A stretch of DNA of 64,000 nucleotides, taken from the NCBI RefSeq assembly GCF_013425765.1, contig NZ_JACCJZ010000020.1, positions 496,001 through 560,000 on the forward strand, written 5' to 3'. The position numbers and the translations under genes are program-made. The stretch is from Luteimonas deserti. Its GTDB lineage: Bacteria; Pseudomonadota; Gammaproteobacteria; Xanthomonadales; Xanthomonadaceae. The notes under the pieces are model-generated. The model ran no database searches, was not told where the DNA came from, and was given only the letters and a program-made list of their open reading frames with translations. This document shows positions 30,630 to 41,147 of this stretch, one piece after another; positions within the stretch are counted from its first letter, which is position 1; each line of letters begins with the position of its first letter.

Positions 30630-30953
30630 CTAGGACATCACCTGCCGCCCGCGCGCGATCCGCCGCAGGAACACCGTCATCGCCTTCGACGACTGCACGT
30701 CCCCGCGCCGCGCCGCCGCATCGAGCCCCGCGCGCCATGCCGCTTCGGCTTCACCGTCACGCCCGAGCGCGAGCAGCGCCTTGCCGAGCAGTGTCCACGC
30801 CGCCGAGTACTCCGGGTCGTGCCGCGTCGCCGCTGCCAGATGCGTCGCCGCCGCGTCCATGTCGCCGGCCTGCAGGCACGCAGTGCCCAGCCCGAAGCGC
30901 AACAGCGCATCGTCGCGTCCTGCATCGAGCGGGGCTTGCAGGCGTTCGCGCAT
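30630..30953 (-). CDS. Small TPR-repeat protein
   Basis: A 107-residue all-helical protein with two to three tetratricopeptide repeats. The segments RFGLGTACLQAGDMDAAATHLAAA and AWTLLGKALLALGRDGEAEAAWRAGL carry the small/large residue pattern of TPR helices A and B. It lacks a signal peptide and is probably cytosolic. It reads divergently from the his regulator. No partner can be named. Confidence 0.7.
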   Translation of the reverse strand: MRERLQAPLDAGRDDALLRFGLGTACLQAGDMDAAATHLAAATRHDPEYSAAWTLLGKALLALGRDGEAEAAWRAGLDAAARRGDVQSSKAMTVFLRRIARGRQVMS

Positions 30954-31151
30954 GGCATCTCCCGATGCGAGGTCGTAACGCCGATCGTCGCCGCGCCCCG
31001 CATGAATCGGGTGGAACGCTGCAGTTCAACCGGGTCCCGAACGGTATTGCCGCTGCGTCAGCGGCGGGTTTCGTCGCGTTCCCAGGCCGTCTGGATGCTG
31101 ACGTCCGTCCGTCCCGTGCTCGGCCCGGTTGACTTCATGCCGGATCGGAGT

Positions 31152-31175
31152 AATGTACTAGCACGCTATTACATT
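31152..31175. promoter_or_regulatory. 24-bp dyad, probable operator of the his-operon regulator
   Basis: AATGTAcTAGC and its mirror GCTAtTACATT face each other around a central AC; ten of twelve position pairs are complementary. It lies 19 bases before the preferred GTG start of the YerC/TrpR-like gene. Its CTAG element recalls TrpR operator half-sites (ACTAG). Autoregulation of the his operon is the natural reading but is inferred. Confidence 0.65.
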
Positions 31176-31194
31176 GATACGTCCACCCACGCCC

Positions 31195-31518
31195 GTGAAG
31201 CAGCGCCCCGAACCCCTGCCGGACCATGAAGCCAGCGCCTCGCTGACGGCGCTGGCGCGTGCGTTCGCGGGGCTGAAGACGGCCGACGAGGTCGCGCGTT
31301 TTCTCGACGATCTGTGCACGCCGGCCGAGCTGGAAGCGCTGGTCGATCGCTGGCGCGTGGTGCCGCTGCTGCAGCAGGGCGTGCCGTATCGCGAGATCCA
31401 CGACCGCACGGGCGTCAGCGTGACGACGGTCGGCCGCGTCGCGCGCACGCTCGATCGCGGCGCCGGCGGCTACGCGATCGCGGCACGCCGCGTCTCTCGC
31501 ACCAACGAATCCCACTGA
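31195..31518 (+). CDS. YerC/YecD-type TrpR-like regulator of histidine synthesis
   Basis: A 107-residue helical DNA-binding protein of the TrpR superfamily. [22 protein letters not shown] is the dimer part, [19 protein letters not shown] the middle, and [25 protein letters not shown] the helix-turn-helix. In Xanthomonas and Firmicutes such genes precede or accompany hisG, and this one ends ten bases before hisG. I favour GTG at 31195; an in-frame TTG at 31174 would lie inside the 24-bp dyad. The combination suggests a repressor controlling the operon through that dyad. The effector is unknown, with histidine a guess. Confidence 0.85.
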   Translation: MKQRPEPLPDHEASASLTALARAFAGLKTADEVARFLDDLCTPAELEALVDRWRVVPLLQQGVPYREIHDRTGVSVTTVGRVARTLDRGAGGYAIAARRVSRTNESH

Positions 31519-31528
31519 GGTCACCCTG

Positions 31529-32443
31529 ATGAGTCCTGTGAACGGCGGCGCCACGCGCGATCGCCTGCGTATCGCCATCCAGAAGTCCGGCCGCCTGAGC
31601 GAGCCGGCGCGTGGCCTGCTGGCGTCCTGTGGTCTGTCCTGGCGCGAGAGCCGCGACAAGCTGTTCTGCTACGGCGAAACGCTGCCGGTCGATCTGCTGC
31701 TGGTCCGCGACGACGACATCCCCGGCCTGCTCGCCGATGGCGTCTGCGACTACGGCATCGTCGGCCGCAATGTGCTCGACGAAGTCGGCGCCGACCGTGC
31801 GCTCAAGGGCCTGCCGCAGGTGTCGAAGGCGGTGCGCGGCCTCGGCTTCGGCGGCTGCCGGCTCGACATCGCGATTCCGGAATCGGCCGAATGGACCGGT
31901 CCGGCGCAACTGCAGGGCAGCCGCATCGCGACGAGCTATCCCGGCCTGCTGCAGCAATGGCTGGACGCGAACGGCGTCGAGGCGACCATCGTCAACCTGT
32001 CGGGCTCGGTGGAGATCGCGCCGCGCCTCGGCCAGGCCGACGTGATCTGCGATCTCGTCTCCAGCGGCGCCACGCTGACCGCGAACCAGCTCAAGCCCGC
32101 AGTCACGCTGATGACCAGCGAAGCGGTGCTGGCCGGCCCAGTAACGCCCTTGTCCGACGTGCGCGGCGATCTCGCGTCGCTGCTGCTGCGCCGGCTCGAC
32201 GGCGTGCTGCGGCTGCGCGACAGCCGGCTGGTGATGTTCCAGTCGCGCCGCGACGGCGTGGACGCGCTGCTCAAGCTGCTGCCCGACGCCGAGGCGCCGA
32301 CCCTGCTGCAGGTCGACGGCAGCGACAAGGTCGCGCTGCAGGTGCTGTGCCACGGCGAGATGACCTGGCCGCGCCTCGAAGCCCTGAAACAGGCCGGCGC
32401 CGCCGGACTGATGGTGTTGCCGGTGGAGCGGATGCTGGCATGA
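31529..32443 (+). CDS. hisG: ATP phosphoribosyltransferase (HisG, long form)
   Basis: HisG joins ATP and PRPP in the first step of histidine synthesis. The 304-residue size and a C-terminal domain ([22 protein letters not shown] onward) show the long, self-regulated form that does not need HisZ. N-terminal [14 protein letters not shown] and the PRPP-binding segment [14 protein letters not shown] are characteristic. The final ATG/TGA overlap leads into hisD. Confidence 0.95.
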   Translation: MSPVNGGATRDRLRIAIQKSGRLSEPARGLLASCGLSWRESRDKLFCYGETLPVDLLLVRDDDIPGLLADGVCDYGIVGRNVLDEVGADRALKGLPQVSKAVRGLGFGGCRLDIAIPESAEWTGPAQLQGSRIATSYPGLLQQWLDANGVEATIVNLSGSVEIAPRLGQADVICDLVSSGATLTANQLKPAVTLMTSEAVLAGPVTPLSDVRGDLASLLLRRLDGVLRLRDSRLVMFQSRRDGVDALLKLLPDAEAPTLLQVDGSDKVALQVLCHGEMTWPRLEALKQAGAAGLMVLPVERMLA

Positions 32444-33780
32444 GCACGCAGACCGCAACGACGACGCTCGACGACGTGATTCCGGCGATCGTCGACTGGT
32501 GCGAGGCCGATGCCGATGCGCGCACCGAGCTGCTGCGCCGGCCGACGCAGGCCGTGGCCGCGCAGACGCGCAGCGCGGTCGCCGACGTGCTCGACGACGT
32601 GCGGACGCGGGGCGACGATGCCTTGCGCGAATTGACCGAGCGCTTCGATCGCGTGGTGCTCGAGGACTTCGAAGTCGGCGTCGACGAATTCGCCGCTGCC
32701 GAGGCCGCGGTGCCTGTGGAGCTACGCGAGGCGATGGTCAACGCCGCCGCGCGTATCGAGCGTTTCCACGCGGCGGGCATGACCGCCGGCTACAACGTCG
32801 ACACCGCCGACGGCGTCAACTGCGCGCGCATCGTGCGGCCGATCCCGCGCGTCGGCCTGTACGTGCCGGCCGGCACCGCGCCGTTGCCGTCGACCGCGCT
32901 GATGCTGGGCGTGCCGTCGCGCCTGGCCGGATGTCGCGAGGTCGTGCTGTGCACGCCGCCGCGGCCTGACGGCAGCGCCGATCCGGCGGTGCTGGTGGCC
33001 GCAAGGCTCACCGGCGTGCACCGCGTGTTCAAGCTGGGCGGCGCGCAGGCGATCGCGGCGATGGCCTTCGGCACCGCGCGCGTGCCCGCCTGCGACAAGC
33101 TGTTCGGCCCCGGCAACAGCTTCGTCACCGAGGCCAAGCAGCAGGTCGCGCAGGGCGGGACGGTGGCGATCGACATGCCGGCCGGTCCCTCGGAAGTGCT
33201 GGTGATCGCGGACGCCGGTGCCGATGTCGCGTTCGTCGCCGCCGATCTGCTGTCGCAGGCCGAACACGGCCCCGATTCGCAGGTGCTGCTGCTGTCCGAC
33301 GACGATGCGCTGCTGGAGAACGTTCGCGCGGAGCTGTCTACACAGCTGGCGGCCCTGCCGCGCGCGGCGATCGCCCGTCAGGCGATGGCGCGTTCGCGCC
33401 TGCTGCGGGTGGATACGCTCGACACCGCGTTCGACATCAGCAATCGCTACGCGCCCGAACACCTGATCCTCGCGCTGCGCACGCCGCGCGACTGGCTCGA
33501 TCACGTCGAGGTCGCCGGTTCGGTGTTCCTCGGCGACTGGACGCCCGAAGCGCTCGGCGATTACTGCAGTGGCACCAACCACGTCCTGCCGACCGGCGGC
33601 GCGGCGCGGGCCTGGAGCGGGGTCAGCGTGTCGAGCTTCCAGAACACGGTTAGCGTGCAGTCGGCGAATGCCGCCGGCATCCGCGCGATCGGTCCCGATG
33701 CGGTGACGATGGCGCGCGCCGAAGGCCTGGATGCGCACGCGAACGCGGTCGCGCTGCGGATCGCGAAGGCGGCGGCATGA
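32440..33780 (+). CDS. hisD: histidinol dehydrogenase (HisD)
   Basis: HisD performs the last two oxidations, histidinol to histidine, with NAD. The 446-residue protein includes [18 protein letters not shown] and [15 protein letters not shown], then [15 protein letters not shown] and [12 protein letters not shown] with zinc- and substrate-site residues. [17 protein letters not shown] is the signature near the C-terminus. The ATG at 32440 overlaps the hisG stop. hisC overlaps its end by four bases. Confidence 0.95.
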   Translation: MSTQTATTTLDDVIPAIVDWCEADADARTELLRRPTQAVAAQTRSAVADVLDDVRTRGDDALRELTERFDRVVLEDFEVGVDEFAAAEAAVPVELREAMVNAAARIERFHAAGMTAGYNVDTADGVNCARIVRPIPRVGLYVPAGTAPLPSTALMLGVPSRLAGCREVVLCTPPRPDGSADPAVLVAARLTGVHRVFKLGGAQAIAAMAFGTARVPACDKLFGPGNSFVTEAKQQVAQGGTVAIDMPAGPSEVLVIADAGADVAFVAADLLSQAEHGPDSQVLLLSDDDALLENVRAELSTQLAALPRAAIARQAMARSRLLRVDTLDTAFDISNRYAPEHLILALRTPRDWLDHVEVAGSVFLGDWTPEALGDYCSGTNHVLPTGGAARAWSGVSVSSFQNTVSVQSANAAGIRAIGPDAVTMARAEGLDAHANAVALRIAKAAA

Positions 33781-34859
33781 GCAGCGTGCGCGATCTGGTC
33801 CGCGAGGACCTGCGTGATTTCGCCGGCTATTCCTCGGCGCGCACGCAGCGGCTCGAAGGCGACGTCTGGCTCAACGCCAACGAGGCGCCATTGGCGAATC
33901 CCGGCGATGCCGAGGGACGTTGCCGGCGCTATCCGTCGCCGCAACCGCCCGAACTGCAGGCGCGGCTGGCCGAGGTATATGGCATCGAGGTCGAGCAGTT
34001 GCTGATCGGCCGCGGCAGCGACGAGGCGATCGATCTGTTGGTGCGCGCGCTGTGCGTGCCCGGCCGGGATGCGGTGCTGGCGACCCCACCGGTGTTCGGC
34101 ATGTACGCGGTGAGCGCGCGGCTGCAGGGCGCGGCGTTCGTCGAAGTGCCGTTGATCGACGGACCGGATGGATTTGCTGTGGACGTCGCCGCAGTGCGCA
34201 ACGCGGCGCTCGCGCGCAACGCGAAGCTCGTGTTCCTGTGCTCGCCGTCCAATCCGACCGGCGGCCTGGTGCACCTGGCCGAGGTCGATCATCTGGCCGA
34301 TGCATTGACGGGCCGGGCGATCGTCGTCGTCGACGAGGCCTATATCGAATTCGCGGGGACGGCCTCGGCCACGACGCTGCTCGCCGCGCACGAGAATCTC
34401 GTCGTATTGCGCACGCTGTCGAAGGCGCATGCGCTTGCGGCCGCCCGGATCGGCGTGGCGATCGGCCACCCCGATCTGATCGCGGTGCTGCGCCGTTGCC
34501 AGGCGCCGTATCCGGTGCCGACGCCCTGCGCCGATCTCGCGCTGACCGGGCTGTCGGCGGACGCGCTCGCGCTGACGCAGGCGCGCGTCACTGAGACCAT
34601 CGTCGAGCGCGATGCGCTCGCCGCAGCGCTCGCGGACATGCCGGGCGTGCGCCAGGTCTATCCGTCGGCCGGCAACTATCTTCTGGTGCGCTTCGTCGAT
34701 GCGGATCGTGCGTTCGCCGCGCTGCTCTCGGCCGGCATCGTCGTGCGCGACCAGCGCGCCGCGCCGCAGCTCGGCGACGCGCTGCGCATCAGTCTCGGCA
34801 CGCCTGCGCAGAACGCGCGCGTGCTGTCCGCCCTGCAAGCCTTGGAGATCGCGGCATGA
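33777..34859 (+). CDS. hisC: histidinol-phosphate aminotransferase (HisC)
   Basis: A PLP-dependent fold-type I aminotransferase of 360 residues that converts imidazole acetol phosphate to histidinol phosphate. [11 protein letters not shown] at the start, [35 protein letters not shown] and the PLP-lysine motif [15 protein letters not shown] appear in the right order. ATGA overlaps on both sides tie it to hisD and hisB. Confidence 0.95.
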   Translation: MSSVRDLVREDLRDFAGYSSARTQRLEGDVWLNANEAPLANPGDAEGRCRRYPSPQPPELQARLAEVYGIEVEQLLIGRGSDEAIDLLVRALCVPGRDAVLATPPVFGMYAVSARLQGAAFVEVPLIDGPDGFAVDVAAVRNAALARNAKLVFLCSPSNPTGGLVHLAEVDHLADALTGRAIVVVDEAYIEFAGTASATTLLAAHENLVVLRTLSKAHALAAARIGVAIGHPDLIAVLRRCQAPYPVPTPCADLALTGLSADALALTQARVTETIVERDALAAALADMPGVRQVYPSAGNYLLVRFVDADRAFAALLSAGIVVRDQRAAPQLGDALRISLGTPAQNARVLSALQALEIAA

Positions 34860-35941
34860 GTGCGCGCGGCAAGAAGATCCTGTTCGTCGACCGCGATGGC
34901 ACCCTGATCGAGGAGCCGGCGGATTTCCAGATCGATGCGTTCGAGAAGCTGCGCTTCGTGCCGGGCGTGATCCCCGCGATGCTGCGGCTGCGCGATGCCG
35001 GCTTCGAGTTCGTCATCGTCACCAACCAGGATGGCCTCGGCACCGAGGGCTATCCGCAGGCGACGTTCGACGGCCCGAACGACCTGATGCTGGGCATCTT
35101 CGAAAGCCAGGGCATCGTGTTCCGCGAAGTGCTGATCGACCGCAGCTGGCCTGCCGACAACGCACCGACGCGCAAGCCGGCTCTGGGCCTGGTGATGCAC
35201 TACCTGCGCGATCGCGGCATCGATCTCGACAAATCGGCGATGGTCGGCGACCGAGATACCGACATCCAGTTCGCCGAAAATCTGGGCATCCGCGGCTTCA
35301 AGCTGCGCACGGCGCAGTTCGGCGGCGAGTGGGACTGGGCCGGCATCGCGCACGCACTCTGCGACGCGCCGCGCCGCGCGACCGTCGTCCGCAACACGAA
35401 GGAAACCCGCATCCGCGTCGAACTCGATCTCGATGCCGCGGCGGATGCGCGCGTCTCGACCGGCCTGCCGTTCTTCGACCACATGCTCGACCAGATCGGC
35501 AAGCACGCCGGCATCTCGCTGGTCGTGCAGGCCGAAGGTGACCTGCAGATCGACGAACACCACACGATCGAGGACACCGGCATCGCGCTGGGTCAGGCAC
35601 TGCGCGAAGCGCTCGGCGACAAGCGCGGCATCGGCCGTTACGGTTTCACCTTGCCGATGGACGAGACCCTGGCGAGCGCCGCACTCGATTTCGGTGGCCG
35701 GCCGTATCTCGTCTTCGATGGCCGCTTCGTGCGCGAACGCGTCGGCGACATGCCGACCGAACTCGTCGAGCATTTCTTCCGCTCGGTCTGCGACTCGGCG
35801 GCGTTGAACCTCAACCTGAAGGTCGAAGGCGACAACGATCACCACAAGGTCGAAGCCTGCTTCAAGGTCTTCGCCCGCGCGCTCGGCCAGGCCGTGCGAC
35901 GCAGTGGCGATGCGCTGCCGAGTACGAAGGGGACGTTGTGA
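34856..35941 (+). CDS. hisB: Bifunctional histidinol-phosphatase/IGP dehydratase (HisB)
   Basis: A two-domain enzyme of 361 residues. The N-terminal HAD-type phosphatase ([28 protein letters not shown]) hydrolyses histidinol phosphate. From about residue 180 the imidazole-glycerol-phosphate dehydratase domain begins ([48 protein letters not shown]), with the manganese-binding histidines visible. The fusion is typical of Enterobacteria and Xanthomonadales. Unlike other junctions in this operon, 211 bases separate it from hisH. Confidence 0.95.
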   Translation: MSARGKKILFVDRDGTLIEEPADFQIDAFEKLRFVPGVIPAMLRLRDAGFEFVIVTNQDGLGTEGYPQATFDGPNDLMLGIFESQGIVFREVLIDRSWPADNAPTRKPALGLVMHYLRDRGIDLDKSAMVGDRDTDIQFAENLGIRGFKLRTAQFGGEWDWAGIAHALCDAPRRATVVRNTKETRIRVELDLDAAADARVSTGLPFFDHMLDQIGKHAGISLVVQAEGDLQIDEHHTIEDTGIALGQALREALGDKRGIGRYGFTLPMDETLASAALDFGGRPYLVFDGRFVRERVGDMPTELVEHFFRSVCDSAALNLNLKVEGDNDHHKVEACFKVFARALGQAVRRSGDALPSTKGTL

Positions 35942-35991
35942 TGCGCATGGTGATGATCCACGCCTGGACAGTGGCTGGCGGTATGCACGAG

Positions 35992-36018
35992 GCGCCTGCG
36001 CAGCGGGTGCGCAGGCGC
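35992..36018 (+). terminator. Perfect 11-bp hairpin inside the his operon
   Basis: GCGCCTGCGCA and its exact complement flank a GCGGG loop in the 211-base spacer between hisB and hisH. No T run follows. It may reduce readthrough or protect the upstream mRNA. It stands out because every other junction from hisG to hisI overlaps. Confidence 0.5.
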
Positions 36019-36152
36019 GTAACGATCGCCGCAGCGCGGTGCATGGCCGGCGCCGCGACCCATCGCAGGGCGGTCGATCCCGCACGCGTCGATGCCGCCA
36101 CGCGCGACGCCGCATGCAGCCTCCCTGTCGGCAGGGCCCGCCGGAGCCTCGC

Positions 36153-36782
36153 ATGCGTGTCGTGATCATCGATGCCGGCGGTGCCAATACCGGTTCGGTC
36201 CGCTACGCCTTCGAGCGCCTCGGTATCGAAGCCGCACTCGTCACCGACGCGGCGAGCATCCGTCTGGCCGACCGCGTCGTGTTGCCGGGGGTCGGGACGG
36301 CTGCGCAGGTGATGGCGCGGCTGCGCCAGCTGGATCTCGTCGATGTCCTGCGCTCGCTCGAGCAGCCGTTGCTCGGCATCTGCGTCGGCATGCAGCTGCT
36401 TTACGAACGCTCCGAAGAGGGAAACGTGCAGGGGCTCGGTCTGCTGCCCGGTACGGTTGCACGGCTCGCTGGCGCCGGCGGCATGCGTGTCCCGCACATG
36501 GGCTGGAACCGGCTGCGGCACACCGCCCCCGGCACGCTCGCCACCGGCATCGCCGAAGGCGATCATGCCTTCTTCGTGCACAGCTTTGCCGCGCCGGTCA
36601 CTCCCGACTGCATTCTGGCCAGCGACCACGGGGCGCCGTTCGCGGCCGCGGTGCAGCGTGGGCACATCGGCGGCGCGCAGTTCCACCCCGAGCGCTCGGC
36701 CACGGTCGGTGCACGCCTGTTGCAGAACTTTCTTGCGCCGGGTGTCGTCCCGGCGGTCTCGCCCAACGGATCACCCGCATGA
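36153..36782 (+). CDS. hisH: Imidazole glycerol phosphate synthase, glutaminase subunit (HisH)
   Basis: A class I glutamine amidotransferase of 209 residues that supplies ammonia to HisF. The nucleophile Cys lies in [18 protein letters not shown], the oxyanion strand is [11 protein letters not shown], and the catalytic His and Glu are in [11 protein letters not shown] chose the ATG at 36153 because it begins at the first strand [16 protein letters not shown]. hisA overlaps the stop. Confidence 0.94.
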   Translation: MRVVIIDAGGANTGSVRYAFERLGIEAALVTDAASIRLADRVVLPGVGTAAQVMARLRQLDLVDVLRSLEQPLLGICVGMQLLYERSEEGNVQGLGLLPGTVARLAGAGGMRVPHMGWNRLRHTAPGTLATGIAEGDHAFFVHSFAAPVTPDCILASDHGAPFAAAVQRGHIGGAQFHPERSATVGARLLQNFLAPGVVPAVSPNGSPA

Positions 36783-37516
36783 CCGGCTTCACCGTCTATC
36801 CCGCCATCGACATCCGCGATGCACGCGTCGTGCGTCTCGCGCAGGGCGACTACGCGCGGGAAACCCGTTACGGCGACGATCCCCTGGCACAGATCCAGCG
36901 CTATGCGGACGCCGGGGCACGCTGGCTGCACCTGGTGGACCTGGACGCCGCGCGCGAGGGCGGCTATACGCTCGCCCCGCTGCTCGAGCGGATCCGTGCC
37001 ACCACGGGCCTGTGCGTGCAGACCGGTGGCGGCGTGCGGTCCGCCGACGATGTACGGCGCATCCTGGATGCAGGGGCCGATCGCGTGGTCGTCGGTTCGC
37101 TGGCCGTGCGCGAGCCGGCCCTCGTCGAGGCGTGGATCGTGTCGTTCGGCGCAGAACACATCACGGTGGCGCTGGACACCCGGCTCGACGCCGACGGCGT
37201 GTGGCGCCTGCCTGTGCACGGCTGGACCGAGGTGGGACAGGACACCCTCGGCGCGCTCGCCGTGCGTTATGCACGCGCGGGTCTCGTCCACCTGCTGAGT
37301 ACCGATATCGCCCGCGACGGCATGCTCTCCGGGCCCAACGCGGATCTCTACGCACACCTGCGCCTGATCGCGCCCGCACTGCGGGTGCAGGCGTCCGGCG
37401 GGGTGCGCGAGCTGGGTGACGTGGCAGCGGCGCGCGCGCAAGGCTGCGCGGGCATCGTGCTGGGGCGGGCCCTGCTCGAACGCCGCTTCGAGCTGTCGGA
37501 GGCGCTGGCGTGCTGA
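36779..37516 (+). CDS. hisA: ProFAR isomerase (HisA)
   Basis: A (beta/alpha)8-barrel isomerase of 245 residues. It opens with [19 protein letters not shown], which contains the catalytic Asp, and continues with [44 protein letters not shown] (second Asp) and [13 protein letters not shown]. These half-barrel repeats are shared with HisF. The ATG overlaps the hisH stop. The next gene overlaps by seven bases. Confidence 0.95.
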   Translation: MTGFTVYPAIDIRDARVVRLAQGDYARETRYGDDPLAQIQRYADAGARWLHLVDLDAAREGGYTLAPLLERIRATTGLCVQTGGGVRSADDVRRILDAGADRVVVGSLAVREPALVEAWIVSFGAEHITVALDTRLDADGVWRLPVHGWTEVGQDTLGALAVRYARAGLVHLLSTDIARDGMLSGPNADLYAHLRLIAPALRVQASGGVRELGDVAAARAQGCAGIVLGRALLERRFELSEALAC

Positions 37517-38283
37517 GCCGCCGCATCATTCCCTGCCTCGATGTGCGCGACGGGCGCGTGGTCAAGGGCGTGCGCTTCCGCGACCACGTCGACATGGGCG
37601 ACATCGTCGAGCTCGCGCTGCGCTACCGCGACGCGGGCGCCGACGAGCTGGTGTTCTACGACATTTCCGCCAGTCCCCAGGGCCGCTCGGTCGACCGCGG
37701 CTGGGTGGAGCGGGTCTCGCGCCTGATCGACATTCCGTTCTGCGTGGCCGGCGGCATCCGCGATGTCGAGACCGCGCGCGCAGTGCTGCATGCCGGTGCC
37801 GACAAGATCTCGGTCAACACGCCGGCGCTGGAGCGTCCCGCGCTGATTTGCGAGCTGGCCGACGCCTTCGGGGTGCAATGCGTCGTGGTCGGCATCGATT
37901 CGATCCGAGAAACAGACGGGCAGTGGCGCGTGCGGAGCCACACCGGCGATCCCGACCGCACCCGCGAATTGCCGACTCGCACATTGGACTGGATCGCCGA
38001 AGCCGTGCGCTTGGGAGCCGGTGAGATCGTCCTCAACTGCATGGACAAGGACGGCGTGCGCACCGGCTACGATCTCGAACAGCTCTCGGCTGCACGCGCG
38101 GTGTGCGCGGTCCCGCTGATCGCCTCGGGCGGTGCAGGCGAGATCGCCCATTTCGCCGACGCGTTCCTGCAGGCCGACGTCGACGGCGCGCTGGCGGCCA
38201 GCGTGTTCCACAGCGGCCGCATCGCCATTCCCGAACTCAAGCGCGCGCTCGCCGCACAGCACATCGAGGTCCGCTGCCCATGA
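37510..38283 (+). CDS. hisF: Imidazole glycerol phosphate synthase, cyclase subunit (HisF)
   Basis: HisF closes the imidazole ring using ammonia from HisH and releases AICAR for purine synthesis. The 257-residue barrel starts with [18 protein letters not shown] (catalytic Asp), and contains [28 protein letters not shown] (second catalytic Asp) and [12 protein letters not shown]. The start codon is GTG at 37510, inside the hisA 3' end. hisI overlaps its stop. Confidence 0.95.
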   Translation: MLSRRIIPCLDVRDGRVVKGVRFRDHVDMGDIVELALRYRDAGADELVFYDISASPQGRSVDRGWVERVSRLIDIPFCVAGGIRDVETARAVLHAGADKISVNTPALERPALICELADAFGVQCVVVGIDSIRETDGQWRVRSHTGDPDRTRELPTRTLDWIAEAVRLGAGEIVLNCMDKDGVRTGYDLEQLSAARAVCAVPLIASGGAGEIAHFADAFLQADVDGALAASVFHSGRIAIPELKRALAAQHIEVRCP

Positions 38284-38900
38284 CATCCACCGCCCTTGCC
38301 GGTGCGCCCGACGTCGACGCACTCGACTGGTCCAAGGGCGACGGCCTGCTCCCGGCCGTCGTGCAGGACGCCGCGACGCTGCGCGTGCTGATGCTCGGCT
38401 ACATGGACCGCGCCGCCTACGCGGAGACGCTGCGCCGCGGCCAGGTGACCTTCTTCAGCCGCAGCAAGAACCGGCTGTGGACCAAGGGCGAACAGTCCGG
38501 TCATGTGCTGGAACTGGTCTCGATCGAGACCGACTGCGATTCGGACACCCTTCTGGTGATGGCGCATCCGCACGGCCCCACCTGCCACCTGCAGCGTCCG
38601 AGCTGTTTCCCCGGCGCGCCGGCCGGCGTGCTCGCCGAACTCGACGCATTGATCGCCACCCGCGCGCGCGAGCGGCCCGAGGGCAGCTACACCACGCGGC
38701 TGCTCGAGGGCGGCATCCGCCGCATCGCGCAGAAGGTGGGCGAGGAGGGCGTCGAGACCGCACTTGCCGGCGTGGTGCAGGACGACGACGCACTGCTGGG
38801 CGAAAGCGCGGACCTGCTGTACCACCTGATCGTGCTGCTGCGCGCGCGGGACCTGTCGCTGACGGACGTGGAGCGGGTGCTGCGGACACGGGGCGGCTGA
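38280..38900 (+). CDS. hisI: Bifunctional PR-AMP cyclohydrolase / PR-ATP pyrophosphatase (HisIE)
   Basis: A 206-residue fusion performing the second and third steps of histidine synthesis. The N-terminal cyclohydrolase half shows [31 protein letters not shown] and the metal-binding DCDSDTLLV followed by CHLQRPSCF. The pyrophosphatase half from about residue 115 shows [19 protein letters not shown] and [11 protein letters not shown], then [13 protein letters not shown]. It is the last his gene; 101 bases separate it from the M20 peptidase gene. Confidence 0.95.
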   Translation: MTSTALAGAPDVDALDWSKGDGLLPAVVQDAATLRVLMLGYMDRAAYAETLRRGQVTFFSRSKNRLWTKGEQSGHVLELVSIETDCDSDTLLVMAHPHGPTCHLQRPSCFPGAPAGVLAELDALIATRARERPEGSYTTRLLEGGIRRIAQKVGEEGVETALAGVVQDDDALLGESADLLYHLIVLLRARDLSLTDVERVLRTRGG

Positions 38901-39001
38901 GCGCCACCGTGTGGGCTCGCATGGGCGCGCAGACCCGGCCCCGGTTTGCGCGGACGCCGATCGCGGGCATGATCCGGTGACCTGACCCGGGAGTGCCAAG
39001 G

Positions 39002-40555
39002 ATGCGCCTGCCCACCATCGCCCTGACGTCCGCGCTCGTGCTGGCGATCGCATCGGCCCACGCCGAGCGCCCCGTCTATCCGTTCACCACGCAGGCGCGG
39101 TTCGATTCCACCGCGGTGCCGGCCTACGCCGGCCGCCACGACGCGGTCTACGCGCACATCGACGCGCAGCAAGATGCGCACATTGCACAGCTGCAGCGCT
39201 GGGTGCGCCAGCGCTCGATCAGTGCCGAGAACGACGGCATCGACGCGATGGCCGATCTGCTGGCCGAGGATCTGCGCGGGCTGGGCTTCCAGGAGGTGCG
39301 TCGGGTGGAGACACCCGGCCATCCGGGCGTGCTCGGCCACTACGACGCCGGCGCGCCGGTCACGCTGGTGGTCTACATGATGTACGACGTGCAGCCGGTC
39401 GAGCCGAACTGGCGGATCGCCGATCCCTTCGCCGGCGAGCTGGTCGACCACGAGTTCGGCACCGTGCTGATGGCGCGTGGCGCGATGAACCAGAAAGGCC
39501 CGCAACGGGCATTTCTCAATGCGGTCGCGTCGATGCTGGCGGTCGACGGCACCTTGCCGGTCAACCTCTACGTCGTCGCCGAGGGCGAGGAGGAACTGGG
39601 TTCGCCGAACTTCGGTGCGGTACTGGCGCCCTGGCGCGAGCGGCTGCGCGCGGCCGACGGCGCGTTCTTTCCGATGCTGGTGCAGAGCGCCGCGGGCGAT
39701 GCCCAGCTCAACCTCGGCGTGAAGGGCATCATCTATTTCGAACTCGAAGCGCGTGGCGGTGCGCGCGGCGGTCCGACCCGCGCGGAGATCCACGGCTCGT
39801 TCAAGTCCCTGGTCGACGCACCGGCGCTGCGCCTGGTGCAGGCCATCGCCTCGCTGACCTCGGCCGATGGCAATACGGTGGCGATTCCCGGCTACTACGA
39901 GGCGGTCACTCCGCCCACCGAAGCCGAGCAGTCCCTGGTCAACGCGCTGGCCGCGGATGTCGACGACGCCGCGCTGCAGCGCTCGCTCGGGGTGGAGCGC
40001 TGGGTGGACGGGCTGACCGGGCGCGAGGCCATCGTGCGCAACCTGTGGGAGCCGACGCTCAATATCGACGGCCTGTGGAGCGGCTACACCGGCGAGGGCA
40101 TGAAGACCATCCTCCCGCACGTGGCCACGGCCAAGCTGGACTCGCGCCTGCCGCCCGGCCTCGAGCCCGACGCCGCCTACGCGATGATCCGCGCGCACCT
40201 GGACGCAGGCGGCTTCAGGGACATCGTGCTGCGTCCGCTGTCGGGCTATCCGGCCGCGTCGACCGCCGCCGACACGCCGCTGGTGCAGGCCGCGATCGGC
40301 GTCTTCAACAAATACGGCGTCAAGGCGCGCGTGGCGCCGTGGCTCGCGGGCAGCGCGCCGTTCTACCAGTTCACGCGCACGCTGGACCTGCCGTTCGTGT
40401 TCGGCGGCCTGGGCCACGGCTGGGGCGCACACGGGCCGGACGAGTACATGCTGATCCGCCCGGCCGAGGGCGTGGGTGCGGCGGGCCTGGCCGAGGTCGA
40501 GAAGTCCTATGTCGACCTGCTGCACGCGCTGGCCGAGGGTGCCCGCGCGCAATGA
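39002..40555 (+). CDS. Secreted M20-family metallopeptidase
   Basis: A 517-residue M20 (carnosinase/CPG2-like) peptidase with a signal peptide (LTSALVLAIASAHA, cleavage near residue 21), so it probably works in the periplasm or outside. Catalytic metal motifs are MMYDVQPVEPN, VLMARGAMNQKGP and VVAEGEEELGSPN, with the C-terminal GLGHGWGAHGPDEYM containing a histidine ligand. I chose the ATG at 39002, which follows GGGAG; the GTG three codons upstream is less likely. The GNAT gene overlaps its stop and the borosin-type methyltransferase gene follows, all in one direction. A role in peptide maturation is possible but unproven; general peptide scavenging is the default. Confidence 0.85.
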   Translation: MRLPTIALTSALVLAIASAHAERPVYPFTTQARFDSTAVPAYAGRHDAVYAHIDAQQDAHIAQLQRWVRQRSISAENDGIDAMADLLAEDLRGLGFQEVRRVETPGHPGVLGHYDAGAPVTLVVYMMYDVQPVEPNWRIADPFAGELVDHEFGTVLMARGAMNQKGPQRAFLNAVASMLAVDGTLPVNLYVVAEGEEELGSPNFGAVLAPWRERLRAADGAFFPMLVQSAAGDAQLNLGVKGIIYFELEARGGARGGPTRAEIHGSFKSLVDAPALRLVQAIASLTSADGNTVAIPGYYEAVTPPTEAEQSLVNALAADVDDAALQRSLGVERWVDGLTGREAIVRNLWEPTLNIDGLWSGYTGEGMKTILPHVATAKLDSRLPPGLEPDAAYAMIRAHLDAGGFRDIVLRPLSGYPAASTAADTPLVQAAIGVFNKYGVKARVAPWLAGSAPFYQFTRTLDLPFVFGGLGHGWGAHGPDEYMLIRPAEGVGAAGLAEVEKSYVDLLHALAEGARAQ

Positions 40556-41115
40556 GCGGCGATGGCGGGCGCGTCGATGTGTCGGCGGTCTGGCCCGGCG
40601 CGTTCACCACCACGCGTCTGCGGGCCACACCGCTGTGCGAGGCCGATGGCGCGCTGTTCGCCGCGCTGTACGGCGATGCGGAGACGATGGCGCAGGTCGG
40701 CGCGCCGCTCGACGCGGACGCCGCGGGCCGCGCACTGGCGGCCGCGCTGCGCCAGATGCGCAGTGAGCCGCCCAGGGCGCGCTATTGGCGGCTGGACGAA
40801 GGGCCGCACGCTCTCGGGCTGTTGTCGCTGGTGGTCGACGCGGCGCGGACGACGGCCGAGACCGGCCTGCTGTTGGGCGCAGGCGCGCGCGCAAGGGGAA
40901 TTGCCCGCGAAGCGCTGACGGCGCTGCTGCCGTACGTGCTCGGCACCGGTGGCCTCGATGCTGTGTGGACGCGCCATCGGACCGGCCACACCGCGGCGGA
41001 GGGCCTGATGCAGTCGCTCGGATTCGCGCCGCTCGATGCCGAGGCCGGCTGGATACGCTGGCGGATGGACCGGACGCGCCTGCAGCCGCTTGCCGCGACG
41101 CCGGTCACAGTCTAG
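40552..41115 (+). CDS. GNAT family N-acetyltransferase
   Basis: A 187-residue acetyltransferase of the RimJ/RimL-like GNAT type. TTRLRATPLCEADGALFAALYGD is the usual N-terminal segment. The acetyl-CoA pyrophosphate-binding loop appears as GAGARARGIAREALTALL, and the last helix-strand pair GLMQSLGFAPL is typical. The acceptor substrate is unknown. Its ATG overlaps the peptidase stop and it ends 32 bases before the methyltransferase gene. It could therefore belong to the same transcriptional unit as the borosin-like locus. Confidence 0.82.
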   Translation: MSGDGGRVDVSAVWPGAFTTTRLRATPLCEADGALFAALYGDAETMAQVGAPLDADAAGRALAAALRQMRSEPPRARYWRLDEGPHALGLLSLVVDAARTTAETGLLLGAGARARGIAREALTALLPYVLGTGGLDAVWTRHRTGHTAAEGLMQSLGFAPLDAEAGWIRWRMDRTRLQPLAATPVTV

Positions 41116-41147
41116 ATTGCCGCCTTCGCACGGGGGGCGGATCACGC

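Noticed and set aside
35941-36165. 75-codon ORF in the hisB-hisH spacer starting at the hisB stop
   Set aside because: The start overlap is suggestive, but the product is Arg/Ala-rich, has no family features, contains the hairpin and runs into hisH.
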